From positions 41,267,158 through 41,331,157 of the forward strand of contig OZ020514.1 in assembly GCA_963971425.1 (NCBI GenBank): DNA of 64,000 bases, written 5' to 3'. Below, piece by piece: positions 1 to 11,285 of this stretch. A model generated the notes under the pieces. The model had not been told where the DNA came from. It was given only the letters and a program-made list of their open reading frames with translations, and ran no database searches. Numbering within the stretch: the stretch's first letter is position 1; every line of letters starts with the position of its first letter. The translations under genes were made by a program, and so were the position numbers. The DNA comes from Bryoerythrophyllum caledonicum. Taxonomy: Eukaryota; Streptophyta; Bryopsida; Pottiales; Pottiaceae.

Positions 1-2674
1 AAGAGGAAGCAGTCCAAGCTTATCGCCTACATTCCCTGGGATAGGGTCTCGGATTTCGTGGAGGGTGAGCAGTCTGGCCGAAAGGATGTAGAGACTACCT
101 TCGTCCGCGACAAGAACGACCCCACAAACGTTGGCGAGAAGACGCACTATCTGTGGAACTGCCACATCGAGTACCAACGGTAAGTGAATCGCGACCTCTG
201 ATATCACGATATGCACGGTAGATCTGCTTATCGGCTGTGCCGTTACATCTCTTCAGTACCGCACGTATCTCTGATGGTCAACACCGATAAGCCGATGGCG
301 TTGTCAATACGGTCCCGAAGACAACAGGGACAAGATCCAAGCTATCACGCCCGAAATGACACCAACGCCATCGAAATACAATCACAAAGGGAAACAACTT
401 ACGTCCGGCGCTCGCCAGAAAGGCCCTCGTGCCAGTGATGCGAAGGAGAGGGGCTCTATGAAAGTGGGCTGCCAATGTCGATTCTACATAAAGAGGTACT
501 ATTTTCTACCATATATCGCCAAGATAGGGTACTTTTGCTCGGAAGATGTCGACACACAGGGCCTCATCGTCCAGGATAAGGACAATGTGCAGAGGAGAAA
601 GCTTCGCTTTCGGAAGTACATATCAGAGGAAGTAAGGCTTTGGGTTCTGAGGCAATTTGAAGAGCAAGTTCCGATGGCAGCTATAATACAGAAGCACTAG
701 AAGCTGGTACTGAAGGCACGGGATGAAGGCACTCTTACGCCTTCTCGGGATTGTTTCCTTAACATGGAGGACATCCGCAACATATGCGGAGTCCGTGCGC
801 AAGAACTATACAAGAAACACAACAACGACGCTGAGAGTGAGAATGTGGGTCCGAGAAAACCGAGGTATGGTTTTTTACTACCAAGACCCGGGCAGCAAGG
901 TCGACGGAGTACTGAATGCCGATAACGTACCCTTTGTAATTGGGATTCAAACCCCATTTCAGACGCACATGATGCTGAAATACAGTCACGATAACATTAT
1001 TGCTATAGACGGGACATTTGCAACGAACAACAAAAAGGTACACATACCTTTACCGTGCTCCATGTAGGGTCCGTATAAAAAATTAGAAGCACTCACTCCC
1101 ATACCGCTTAATTCCTTGCTTGCGTATCCAGTATCCGCTCTTCACGATGATGGTATTCGACGAGTGGAGAAACGGTGTTCCAGTGGCTTTCGTGATCACT
1201 GCGAAATCCAAACAAGCAGATCTCGTGCCTTGGATGCGCGCTCTGAAGCAGAAGTTAGTGCAGATAAGGCCGGACTGGAGACCCACTGCCTTTGTACTTG
1301 ACAACGTCGATAATGAGATCAACTCTCTTCGGTAAGCAATTTTGCATTCTTACGTTATCGGGTGACGGGCTTCAGCGAGTTGTACTTATCGGCTTGTCGG
1401 GTTATCGCAGGGAGGTTTGGCCGCACTCGCATCTATTTCTATGTCTCTGGCATGTTCGTCGAGCGTGGCAGAAGAATGCATGTGCTAAGTTGAAAGACAT
1501 GGAGACGAGGGCCGGAGCTTTGCGAATTGTGAGCTCACTTATGTACGTATTAGAGACACCTAGTGACTTCCAAGACCCTTCGGCGAGAGCTCCCGGCGAT
1601 AAGGTGTGGAATTTGGTAGAGTGGGTGCGGCATGTTTATGGCGAAGCTAAGGCTCTCTTGCTAGACGCTGATGCATACTGGAAGTACTTCGACAAGGAAT
1701 GGCTCCCGAAAATCAAAATGTGGGTTGTGGGAGACCGGAAAATCCCCCATGCTGGCCAGGACACCACTGCAGCGATCGAATCATACCATTCTAACATGAA
1801 AGCAGTGCTCCGGCAATCCAAAAGGAAGCTTATCGGCCGAAGGATGGACTGGCTTATTTATGAGCTCACTGGAAATGTCATCGAGAAGTATGATTACAGT
1901 CACTGGTGTAAGCTAAACGGTTTTATAAAGAACAAGAGGCAGCGGCAGATCATGGTCAATGCAATCAACCAAGGAAATACAATTCCCGATAATGTGGTCA
2001 CCTTGCCCGAGTGGTCGGGAGGTCCTGCATACGTTAAATCCTCGAATAGGAGACACCTTACGTATGCGGTATACAATCCATGCACCGAATGGGCCGTGTG
2101 CCAATGTGTTCATTCCCAGAAAGGTAACATCTGTAAGCACCAGGTTAAGGTCCTGAAAATGACAAGACCTGACCTGGCGGAGGAAAAAATTGCTAGATAT
2201 CTGGGCTCCCTTCGCGGCACAATCCAAGGAGGAATGACGAATCTTCTCCGCCAAGACAATAGTCAACACCCGAATACCGAGGGCTTCCCCGATAATGATG
2301 TTCCCTCCGATATCGAAGCCGGAGATGTAACCCCAGTGACTTCCAACCTTCGAGAATTAGGCGAGATATGGGTATGCGACTTTGATCGTATGCATCAGCT
2401 TGTCTTGAAGCTACTCGAGAAGGCTTATCGCCAACCATTGCTAGCAAGACACTTGGATGCAGCTTTGCGCAACACCGACGCCACCCTCTCAAGGTTGGAG
2501 GCTAAAATCGAAGCCGGAATGCTTCATCCCCTCCAGGATATAGCTGCACCGCTCCCCACAAATGAAGACGGTCTTGGAATGAGGCTCCGAAGGTTGCATG
2601 ACTTCCTGGATTCCAGAGGTTTTCGGGTGAGGTCCGTTCCAGCTAGCAAAAGACTAACTCAAGAAACAACTTAG
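1..2674 (+). pseudogene. MULE (Mutator-like) DDE transposase, four exons, 5' end outside the window, broken
   Basis: This would cut and paste its element in the nucleus. Exons that fit in phase are 1-179, 328-1037, 1132-1331 and 1411-2674, with GT-AG introns. In order I see a Cys-rich FAR1/GCM-like DNA-binding stretch (VGCQCRFYIKR near 466), a first catalytic Asp in AIDGTFATN (about 1006-1030), a second in VLDNVDNEINSLR (about 1297-1331), the CLWHVRRAW helix (about 1440), the catalytic Glu in AAIESYHSN (about 1777) and a C-terminal SWIM zinc finger CxCx(n)CxH (CQCVHSQKGNICKH, about 2101-2140). The set D, D, E plus SWIM is typical of plant MULEs. It is broken by an in-frame TAG at 698-700 and a 1-nt frameshift between about 830 and 865. 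It converges on the Ulp1 gene downstream. Introns one and three contain TTATCGG words; intron two (1038-1131) has only degenerate ones. Confidence 0.85.
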
Positions 2675-3052
2675 GTTTTCGGCTCCGATGTGGATGAGTA
2701 TAAAGGGCAGAGGATTTCAGCTGCAAACCTGCACCGATAACCATTAGTAATCTTATCGGTGGAATACTGCCGATAAGATGCTCTTAGATTAAGTTCCATG
2801 CATCAGCTGAAATTTCCACTGAAGTGATATTTCTTTAGTTTGAAAGTTAAAACTCAACATTCAATATAATCGGCAAAGACTGGATTTTAAGTTCCGCTTA
2901 CAAGCCTCTGCAAGGGGATCCCAAAATCCGTTTATATACGCTATCGAAAAAATTGTCATTTACAATGAATGAAATGTACAACATCGGCATCCTATTAATC
3001 TGTTCAAATTCCTGGAGTCTATCGGCTGTGTACAACACCCCCCCCTTATCGC
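2675..3052. other. Intergenic space between convergent MULE transposase and Ulp1 genes
   Basis: Short tail-to-tail spacer without a reading frame of note. It carries several signature words (2736, 2752, 2769, 2868, 3020, 3047), including close inverted copies at 2736-2775. If the TAG ending the transposase at 2672-2674 is itself a mutation, the frame continues about 22 codons to a TAA lying inside a CCGATAA word. Confidence 0.5.
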
Positions 3053-4439
3053 CTACTTCTTCGTCTTGGTGGTGCCCTTTGGTTTTCTCGGTTTTTTCGG
3101 GCTTTTCGGCGCGGTTGACTTCTTCCGCCTTCCTCGAGTCACTGGTGGGTTTGTGAGCACGTTGAAGCCCTGAAGATCACGATCCCCCACTGTCTCCGAA
3201 ATACCAAGAACTGGGACTTCCTTCTTCTTCGCCGTCTCTGTACTGGCTTCCACAAAAACTACGTCCGAACTTCCGCTTCCGAACTCCACCGTATCCTGAC
3301 CACATAGATTAAGGGCATCGTGGAACGAAAGCGGTGCGACAATCTCCGTATACAACGCTTGCATGAACCATCGGTACGCCTTCTTCCCGTCCCAGTCCAG
3401 ATATTTGGTCTGCGTCACGGTCTTCTCTTCCGCCTCTTTGCACCCACCACGTGCGATAAGGTACTGCCAGAAGCCCAAGCCTGCCATAAAACCACACTCC
3501 CAGCTTTCTTTCTGACTAGGCAAAGGCAACCTTATCGGCGATCGACTCTGCCATTCAGTCCAACTCGGAGATCCGATCCTCACGCCCTTTGCGGTTGCCC
3601 ATCCCATGTGCACAAGGAAGATGAAGTTGTTCACTTCCCGACCCTTGTGCATGCCTTTCGCTGGGTCCAGGTGATACGTTCGTCTTTGCTCCACGACGAA
3701 TACGCTCCAGTGACCCTTATCGTGGTAAGGGACGATAAGGGTATTCGGCGTCTTGGTGGTGCTACGGAACGAGCGGCTGAGAAAGCTCACGATGTCATCC
3801 CAACCCTTCCCTTCATCCGCCAGATAGCACTGCAAGGTCGCCGATAACGAGTTGTGCGTGTGATGATACTGGATTCAAACATGCTCCTTCGCCCTGTAGA
3901 CGACATGCCTAAGGAGGAAATCTAGAAATGTGCCTTCCATTTCCCGCTTGTCCTTTAGCACGCAATGCCAGTCCTGTAGTGCAAGCGAGACATCCACGGC
4001 TTGCCGTAGGTTTGGACCGAAAAACCTCATACTTCCAGTGAGGTCCTTCGGGTGAATAAAACGAGGCCTGCAATTCAGAAGAAAGGGGATGTTAGACAAA
4101 AGGTGCCGATAAACAACAGGTGTCGGAGAACACGATAACATAAACGACAACACTCACCTTCGTTTTAGGACCTCCACAATAATTCCGAGGTTCTTCTCTA
4201 TCGTGGATGCGTCATGCTCCTCGGCTTCGTAGCAGAGCGAGGGCTCTTTGTCCTAGGAAACACCGTCTGAAGTACATACTCGGCGATTCTTCTCCAACAT
4301 GCACGTATACGCCACCTTCTGTTCTCCCCTAAAATCGTTCTGAACACGCTCTTCGAGTCCAGGATAAACCCAAATACTGGTCAACTGCGATTCGTGTGCT
4401 TCCTTGATAAAGCGCAATGCCAGTCTGATCTCCTCGGGG

Positions 4440-4740
4440 TCCATCTCCTTTGGAGAAGGGTTATCGGGCTCTTGCGGAGGAGGAGCCCGAACGGGTCCTG
4501 GCGGAGGAGCAGGCATATCGAGCTCTGGCAAAGGAGCAGGCTTATCGGGCTCAGATACCAGAACAGGGCTATCAGGATCTGGTGTTGAAGCAGGCTCAAC
4601 GGGTTCTGGTGGACTGGCATGGTTCTGGGGCTCTGGCGGGCTAGCAGGGTTCTCGGGCTCTGGCGGGCTAGCAGGGTTCTTGGGCTCTGGCGGAGGAGCA
4701 GGGTTATCGGGCCCTGGCGAAGAAGCGTAATCGGAGTCCG
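4440..4740 (-). repeat. Pro-Glu-Pro coding repeat in the Ulp1 protein
   Basis: About ten imperfect 27-30 bp units encode PPEPENPAS-like segments (SPPEPENPASPPEPQNHAS and relatives) in the middle of the Ulp1 gene. Several units hold GGTTATCGGGC or CTTATCGGGC, so the element's signature word is embedded in the coding repeat. It probably forms an extended, flexible linker before the protease domain. Confidence 0.7.
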
Positions 4741-5954
4741 GAGAGGGAGCCTTCTCTAGGATTGGATGACTTTCCAAGGATGTCACGCAAGGTGCCTCGG
4801 GAACCACCGGGGGACTGTCAGTAGAGTCCAGGTTTTCAATACCTTGACTCAACAGAGGGAACGATAGACGGTGCGGTTTAATGCCGGGTTCCGTCTCCCC
4901 CGTACCTGCAAACACAACATGCTGAAGAGGGGTGTCGAATTGAGATAGCCCTATCAGCGACTGTGAAGACTCCGGAAAGCTGAGGATAGGGTCATTCATT
5001 GCTTGTGTCCACGAAAACTCCATGAGAGATGGGTTATCGGCGGGACGGCCCGGTGACTTCACCGTTGTAGAAGCGGGCTCTTCCTGGACGCTATCGGGAA
5101 CACCTCCGTGACGTATTTCGTTGCTAGGCCCCTCTTGTGCTTCCTCCGTTACTTCGTCCATACACTTGTCGGGGAATCCTTCGTCGTCGTTACTCCCCGG
5201 GAACCGATTCTGGACGCGGAATTCATTCGAGGTTCCTTCGTCTATGTGAAGGAGGGTGGTTGCACCCTTGAGGTCCCTTGTTCGGGTAGACGTCTCCCGC
5301 CGAATTTCGTCATGTGAAGTCAGTGGATGCCCTTCTCGCCGATCCCACTCTCTTTTTACCAGACGCGACACAACGTTCTTGCAATCTGCCTCTGCAAGAT
5401 CCCTTTCGTGTGCCCCGGTAGGATCTACAGTGCCTGCAAAAGCCTTATCGTTAGTCACAGGGAAATAACGGAGATACCAAGAATGAGGAAAAAAATAGTT
5501 AGATGAATGACGAGGTTATCGGATAAATCTTACGTGGAGCGTAGCCGGCATACATGAAGTCCAGATCCTCCCTTGCCAAGCGGTTCTCGTCCAGGGTATC
5601 CCAGTGTTCGTAGGTACCCTTATCGGCAGCACACCACTGTCGAACGAAATCCTCTGGATGACTCCTCACCGTGTCCACGACAGTGCAAGCATGGACCATT
5701 TCGATGAAGCGCAACACAGAATCTTGCCCGCCGTTCTTATTATCGCGGAGCCGCGAGAACGCCGCCGAGAACGGGAGGTGCATATCGGATGCGTCCCTTC
5801 CGAAGACAAAGGAACTCACGACTTCGTACATTTGAGACGGCCCATCCCAATTTTCCACTGGAGCGTCCACGTACAATTCAATGCTGGCAGGCCCGGGGAT
5901 TACGCTAGGGTTGCACATATTCCGGCCCCTGAAAAACAACGGAGTCAAGTAAAC

Positions 5955-6035
5955 CGATAAGGGACGATAAGGGACGATAAGAGACGATAAGGGACGATGA
6001 GAGACGATAAGGGACGAGAAGACACGATAAGGGAC
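5955..6035. repeat. 10-bp tandem array GATAAGGGAC inside an intron
   Basis: Eight consecutive 10-bp units (GATAAGGGAC with substitutions such as GATAAGAGAC and GATGAGAGAC) fill most of the first intron (5929-6063) of the Ulp1 gene. Each unit contains CGATAA, the core of the element's dispersed word, so the array looks like a local expansion of it. Direct adjacency without spacers excludes a CRISPR array. Confidence 0.85.
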
Positions 6036-8066
6036 AAGTTTGTGGCGAGAAGGAAAAACTTACACCCGCGAGAACCTGTTGCAAACGAAGTAACACTTCA
6101 ACAGCATAGTTGGAGCCGAAGACGGGGCAATGTCGATTCTGATAGAAATTAGACGGTGCACGACATCTCGAGCCTCGTCAATGTTGTGCGTCCATGGCAG
6201 TGGGGGCAGCAATGGTCGAAGAATCTCGTTCATCGCGCAATACCCGAAGAGATTGTTGAAGTCCCATCGAATAGCCTCTGTCTCCACCGCCCTTTCAGCA
6301 TCAAATCTACTCATCTCCATCCTGACTAACTTCTCCCTGCACCGCTTTTGTTTGTCGTTTTTGGCCTGCAAAGCCGCTTCTAACTGGACGCACTCCAACA
6401 TATGCGTCATGTATGCCTACGTTCCTCTCGATGCCTCTGTCTTGACCTCTTTTGTTGTACTGTAATCGGGATTCTTTGCCAGATTGCAAAGGGTTGACAA
6501 CTGTTGAAGCGAAACAGGGCTTTCGTCGAAGCCGACCCCTTCGGAAATGCAGGCACCAAGAGCCTGGTGGAACCTCCCCTAGCTGCCTCCAGACTCCACC
6601 AAGGACAAGACGTACTTCAACAGCTGATCTTCGAAATGTAAACTGCCCATCGTGATACTGTCAAGCAGACCATGCTTGAGGAGTAGATACAGCGGCGTTA
6701 TCGGTACCTTACTTTCAGGGGTCGGCACCAATTTCAACGGGAAAAGGCGCGCAGCGTCCTCCTGCACCTGCCGTATCATCTCGACCCTCTCCGACTCCAA
6801 AGCTTGCTCCCTGCTACCTTTTGCCGGGAGAATGAGGTGCTTATCGGGATTCGCACCATCATCAGAGCCTAACTGAAGTATATTGGCCAATGTCAGCGGC
6901 GGTCGCTGTTCCTTCTGGGCCGAGGATTGGGGGGATTCGTGCGAGGTTATCGGCGTTCCTTCATCAGAGTCGGAGGGTCTCTCGGCATTACTCGTCTCTC
7001 CGAACCGCTGTTGCACCGATGGGGATCGATGCCTTCTCGCCATCGCGGTCTCTTCCACAGACATTCCCGTAAGCCTTTTCGCCGCTGTTGGGGGCCGGAA
7101 TGCCTTTGTCTCCTTCGTGGACTCTTCAAATCTTGCCTTCTTCGTGGCCTCTTCAGCTTGTGCCACCTTCTTCGGTACATTCTGCTTTGCAAGCTCTGCC
7201 TTCCGAAGGACGATGGAGGAATCCCTCTTGGGCGCCGGCGCGAGTGCGGACTTCCGGGCTTTCGACATCGGGTTCTCGGCACCGGAATTCCTAGAGGCAT
7301 CATCCCCAGACGGAAGACCGCCCTTCTCGTCGTGCACAATCAGAGTCCGTGCGTTATCGGCCTCATGATTTGTGCTGTGATCTCCTCCCGACTCTGCCAA
7401 GGAAGAAGTATCGTCACTGGACATAGCTTTCGGGGGCAGAGGTCTTTTCCGAGAAGCCGCCGCGGTAGGCTTCTGCGGAGGGCCCTCCTGTGACAGCTTC
7501 TTCCCGCGCTTAATTCGACGTCGACTGTTCGGTTCCTCCTCATTATCGGCACCCTTCCGAGGCCTCCTCTTTGTGGCTATCGGCTCTATGGTGCCGAATA
7601 CTTGAATTGCATCTTCCGCCGACTGGCAATCCCGAAGTCGTGCCACAAAGTTCGCCTCATCCCTGACGCCCAAATTGGGATACGACGGCATCTTCACGCC
7701 CTCCTTCCCCTTCCCTTCGCACAATGCATGGTTCCGGTGGAGGTTGAACCTGTGCTTCTGGTGCGTCGTGTTGCAATGAATGCACAGTATCTGCTTGGGG
7801 CCGGTTTGTCCAGGCGGTACGATGGGCGAGTCCGGTCCATGCAGCTCCAGGATAAGGTCCCTCGCCTCCATCACCTCCCAGCTATCGCGCCAAATGTGGT
7901 CGTTCTCAATGACGAATAGCTGCTCGATCCTCCCCGTTTCCTTGTTGTAGGTGGGCGGAATCCCTTTCTTGTTCTCCACCGGGATCTCATCAAACAGTGG
8001 CTTGCAGAAACACACCGGCCGCTTCAGCATTTTTACGGTCCTGCGAGGGAGGACATTGCCGAACAT

Positions 8067-9178
8067 GAAACCTTATCGCAAGAAACGATTATCGGGAACC
8101 CTAAAACTCTTAAACCCTAAACCTGGACGATTTGCAAAATTTCCTACACCTTCACACAGCTTACTTTTCAACGCCCTACGTTTGAAACGGAATGGAAGAA
8201 GGACCGCCTGTATGCATCACCGAAAAGAAATGGAAAGTAAGAATGACAGAGAACTTACCGAAATGGAATTAAATAAAAAGCAAGAAAGGCAGGGAACTTA
8301 CCGAAAAGTTCAGTCGGCGATCGTTGACGCAGAGCCTTGAAAATCCTGGAGTTTTGAAGCAGCGATCGCTGACGCGGAGCTTGAAGATCCTGGATATGTT
8401 GCTAGAGGGCAAAAAACACAGTTCGAAAGTGTTGGAAATGGTGCCGCCACACAAAACTTTGCCATGCCTGGATTAGGGTTTCACGTTGATGGTGATGGTG
8501 ATGGCGATGATGATTATTGCCTACACCGCCTAAACCGATTAGCCCGGACCTACAATCTGAGGGATTATCAGCAATAAGCTTGGATTGCGTTACTCTTCGA
8601 ATCGCGCATCCGAAGAACCTTGTGACCGTGTGTCTTCAAGTAGTATGCATGCGGGCCAAACCCTAAACGCGGCATCAAGGTCCTCCAGCCCCTTTTCTTG
8701 CACGCCAGCTTCTTTCTTTCTCCCTTGACGCCTCCAATTCCTCCCTGTTGCCCCGTTATCGGCAACGATTGGTGGCGCCGTCTCGCTAGAATCTCCATTC
8801 GACCTGTCCTGTATGGGAAGATTGTGATTGAGGAACTCAATTCAGGCGCAGACAATCACTCCCCTTCCGAAAGGATTCTACACGGCACAATGATCGTACC
8901 AAAGACGGCGTCGTACGAAACGGTGTGGATGGCAGTTTGAAGCCGCCGAGAAGGGCGGGTCATTCTGGAGTACACGTGTCGGGCCGATAAGGGGACTTCG
9001 GTGATCCGAAGAAGGCGGGGGCGAGAAGGTGACTTCGGTGATCCGGAGAAGGCGGGGGCGAAGGGGCTTTCGGCGAGAAGTGCCGAAAAGAGAGACGGGC
9101 AGCGCAAAATAATTGAGGGCGAGAGTGGCAGTTATCGTGGGAATACGGCGAAAAGGCGCTTGGGGAGAAGGGCCGCTC
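8067..9178 (-). promoter_or_regulatory. Upstream region of the Ulp1 gene with short direct repeats
   Basis: No coding region is evident. Two direct-repeat pairs are visible: GCGATCGTTGACGCAGAGC at 8317-8350 against a near copy at 8362-8393, and GACTTCGGTGATCCG followed by GAAGGCGGGGGCGA at 8994-9026 and 9031-9062. Signature words occur at 8073, 8090, 8755, 8993 and 9131. Its position between the start codon and the element end suggests promoter and subterminal function, which is inferred. Confidence 0.45.
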
Positions 9179-9219
9179 TTCGCGGTGTCAGGGCTAAAAC
9201 CGGGCCTTGACACCGCGAA
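9179..9219. repeat. Perfect 12-bp inverted repeat at the right edge of the MULE-type element
   Basis: TTCGCGGTGTCA at 9179-9190 is repeated as its exact reverse complement at 9208-9219, with a 17-nt loop. Copia homology begins within about 20 bp of the right arm and signature words end just to the left, so the hairpin marks or closely abuts the element end. The opposite end lies outside the window. Confidence 0.6.
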
Positions 9220-9235
9220 CCCGGATTGACTGTAG

Positions 9236-10932
9236 TGACCGGGGATGTACTTGCAATAACACCTCCTAAATACAACTTGTACCAAATGGCCTCACCAAGG
9301 TGTATGAGGCGGATGCGGCCAATTTGGCACAATCATCAAGCAAGAATGGCGCCATGGATCTTTGGCATCGTTGACTTGGTCATTCAAACGTGAGAAGTGT
9401 GCATATTCTTTAAAGCATGGTAAGTGGCATGATGTTTAGCAAAGATGAATCATTTATGCCACTTTGTGAAGGGTGTGTGCAAGGCAAACAACTTTGGTCA
9501 CCATTTCCAAAGGATGGAGAGACTCTTGCCACAAAGCCTTTGGAGATGGTACATTCGAATGTGTGCGGCCCATGAGGACCACGTCCATTGGCGGTTCAAG
9601 ATACTTTGTGACCTTCATTTTCATTGATGACTTTTCAAGGAAGGTATGGTTGTACACGTTGACGACGAAGGGGGGATGCCTTGAGAAGTTCAAGGAGTTT
9701 AAGGCGCTTGCGGAGAAGCAATCGGAATACATGATCGATGCCCAACAAGGGTACTTGTCACCATCATACCACAAGAAGCTTGGAGCGGCCGCAAGCCATG
9801 CATTGCACACATCACCAAAGGCTTGGTACCAGCATATGGACTCATTTTTTATCAAAGAGGGCTTTACAAGAAGTGAAGTAGATCACTCACTGTACATCAA
9901 GAAAACATGTGAAAACTTGTTGATAGTGCTCATCTATGTGGATAACTTGATCATTGTGGCTAGTCTTTTGGCTAAGTTAACGTGGCTCAAAGGCAAGCTT
10001 GATGGGGAGTTTGACATGGCTGATTTTGGTGAGTTGAAGTATTGTCTTGATGTGGAATTTGTGACGAACTACAAGACACCATCACCATCTACCAAAAGAA
10101 GTACATTGAGGAAGTGCTCGAGGGCTTTAATATGTAATAGTGCAAGCCCATTTGTACACCACTTGATACAAATGTTAAGTCGTTAAAGATCTCGGAGGAA
10201 GAGTTTCAAGCCATTCAAGGTGAGATGAAAGGCGTGCCATATAAGTGTGGAGTTGGGTCATTGATGTTTGCCATGGTGGTCACACCAGCTGATTGTGCTT
10301 TTGCAGTGAGCATGGTGAGCCAATTCATGTCTAGGGTTGGTCCATCTCATTGGAGTGCGGTGAAGCGCATCATGCGGTACTTGCAAGGTATCAAGGACCT
10401 CATATTGTGGCTTGGTGGTAAAGACATTGCTTTGAAAGGCTATTGCTTTGTTAGTCTATTGCAATGCAGACAAGGCTGGAGATGCAAACGAGCGTCGTTC
10501 TTCAACAAGGTATGTGTTCTTTGTTGGAATTGGTGCCATCACATGGAGTTGCCAGTGGCAATCCACCATTACCTTGTCAACAATGGAGGCAGAATACATG
10601 GCAACTAGCTAAAGTACAAAAGAGACCTTTTGGCTTTTCAAGCTCTTGGCGGAGGTGGAGTTTGCTCAACAAAGAGCAACAACCATCATTTGTGACAACC
10701 AAGGGTGCATAGCCCTTGGAAAGAACCCCACACACCACTTACGCAAGAGGCACATTGAAGTGCAACATCACTTTATTCGCAAAAAGTTGGAGAGCGGCAA
10801 GATTAGCTTGAAGTATTATCCAACAAAAGACATTGTGGCCAATGTGTTGACGAAGGCTCTTACGAGAGAGCAACATCAAAGGTTAGTTATGGCGACGAAA
10901 TTGCGAGATGGTACCTACTCGCAAAGTGGGAG
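9236..10932 (+). pseudogene. Ty1/copia polyprotein relic (integrase, reverse transcriptase, RNase H)
   Basis: The pre-integrase zinc finger is visible as WHR-stop-LGHSN...CEGC (9362-9480). The integrase start reads VHSNVCGP, where the family has Asp before VCGP, followed by FVTFIFIDDFSRKVW. A large internal deletion then joins to reverse transcriptase (SPKAWYQHMDSFF near 9816; LIYVDNLII near 9930, in place of YVDD). RNase H follows with TMEAEYMA (about 10581) and CDNQGCIAL...RKRHIEVQHHFIR (10697-10790). Frameshifts and stops are frequent. Both altered catalytic codons are compatible with G-to-A change. The left side is cut by the MULE-type element, so the upstream part is missing from the window. 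Confidence 0.85.
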
Positions 10933-11285
10933 TGTTGGAGTTAGAAGTTGCTTGTACTTATTATGGCATTGTAAATTGTTATTGAAGTAGGTTTAGAGGG
11001 GAGAGTAAATGGGAAGAAAAAGAGGAGAGGTGAAAAGAACTTGAGAGATACATGTATGGTGCAAGGTCAAAGAGATAGGACCAACCCACATGTCTTGCAC
11101 GAAATAAGCAAGGACAAGTGGGTGGCCATGAGTTGGCATAGAGGAACTTGCAAGTTGCCACTTTCAATAGGTATGAGATGCCACTAAATGGTAGTATAAG
11201 TAAAGGCCTTTGAAAAAAGGCGATATCTAACTCCAAGCATTGTTTGTACTATCTTGTGTGTCTTTCACTTGCTTATGCAACCAAT
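10923..11285 (+). repeat. Polypurine tract and 3' LTR of the copia relic
   Basis: AAAGTGGGAG at 10923-10932 immediately precedes TGTTGGAG, the usual start of plant copia LTRs. A TATA-like TATAAG lies near 11196. The right end is approximate because the 5' LTR is not in the window for comparison. Confidence 0.6.

Larger units (their letters stand above)
3053..8066 (-). pseudogene. Five-exon Ulp1/C48-type cysteine protease protein of the MULE element, three in-frame TAG codons
   Basis: Exons 8066-6064, 5928-5534, 5433-4158, 4067-3881 and 3829-3053 join with consistent phases into 1,545 codons. The N-terminus has a possible zinc-binding stretch (CIHC...HRNHALC near 7720-7790), then a long Lys/Glu/Ser-rich low-complexity region, a coiled coil (6060-6410), a Pro-Glu repeat (about 4455-4735) and a C-terminal Ulp1 fold. 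In the last exon the catalytic set is His in GHWSVF, Asp in HLDP, Gln in LPSQ and Cys in WECGF, the order of SUMO/ubiquitin-like proteases. Ulp1 genes are known passengers of plant MULE and CACTA elements, where their role is unclear. Reading is interrupted only by TAG at 6579-6581, 6417-6419 and 4253-4255; no frameshift was found. Every intron carries TTATCGG-type words. The ATG at 8066 is the first Met of the open frame. Confidence 0.75.
1..9219. repeat. Dispersed TTATCGG/CCGATAA signature of the MULE-type element
   Basis: The 7-mer or one-base variants (TTATCGC, TTATCGT) occur about 40 times on both strands between the window start and about 9.2 kb, then stop where copia sequence begins. 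Examples are 228, 287, 1353, 1386, 1827, 2736, 2752, 2769, 3531, 3841, 4106, 4458, 4703, 5034, 5514, 5619 and 8993. Six of the seven introns of the two genes contain at least one copy. Copies inside exons are fewer relative to length but exist. The abrupt end makes it a property of this element, not of the local genome. Confidence 0.75.

Noticed and set aside
5955-6035. CRISPR-like array
   Set aside because: The 10-bp units are directly adjacent without spacers and lie in a eukaryotic intron.
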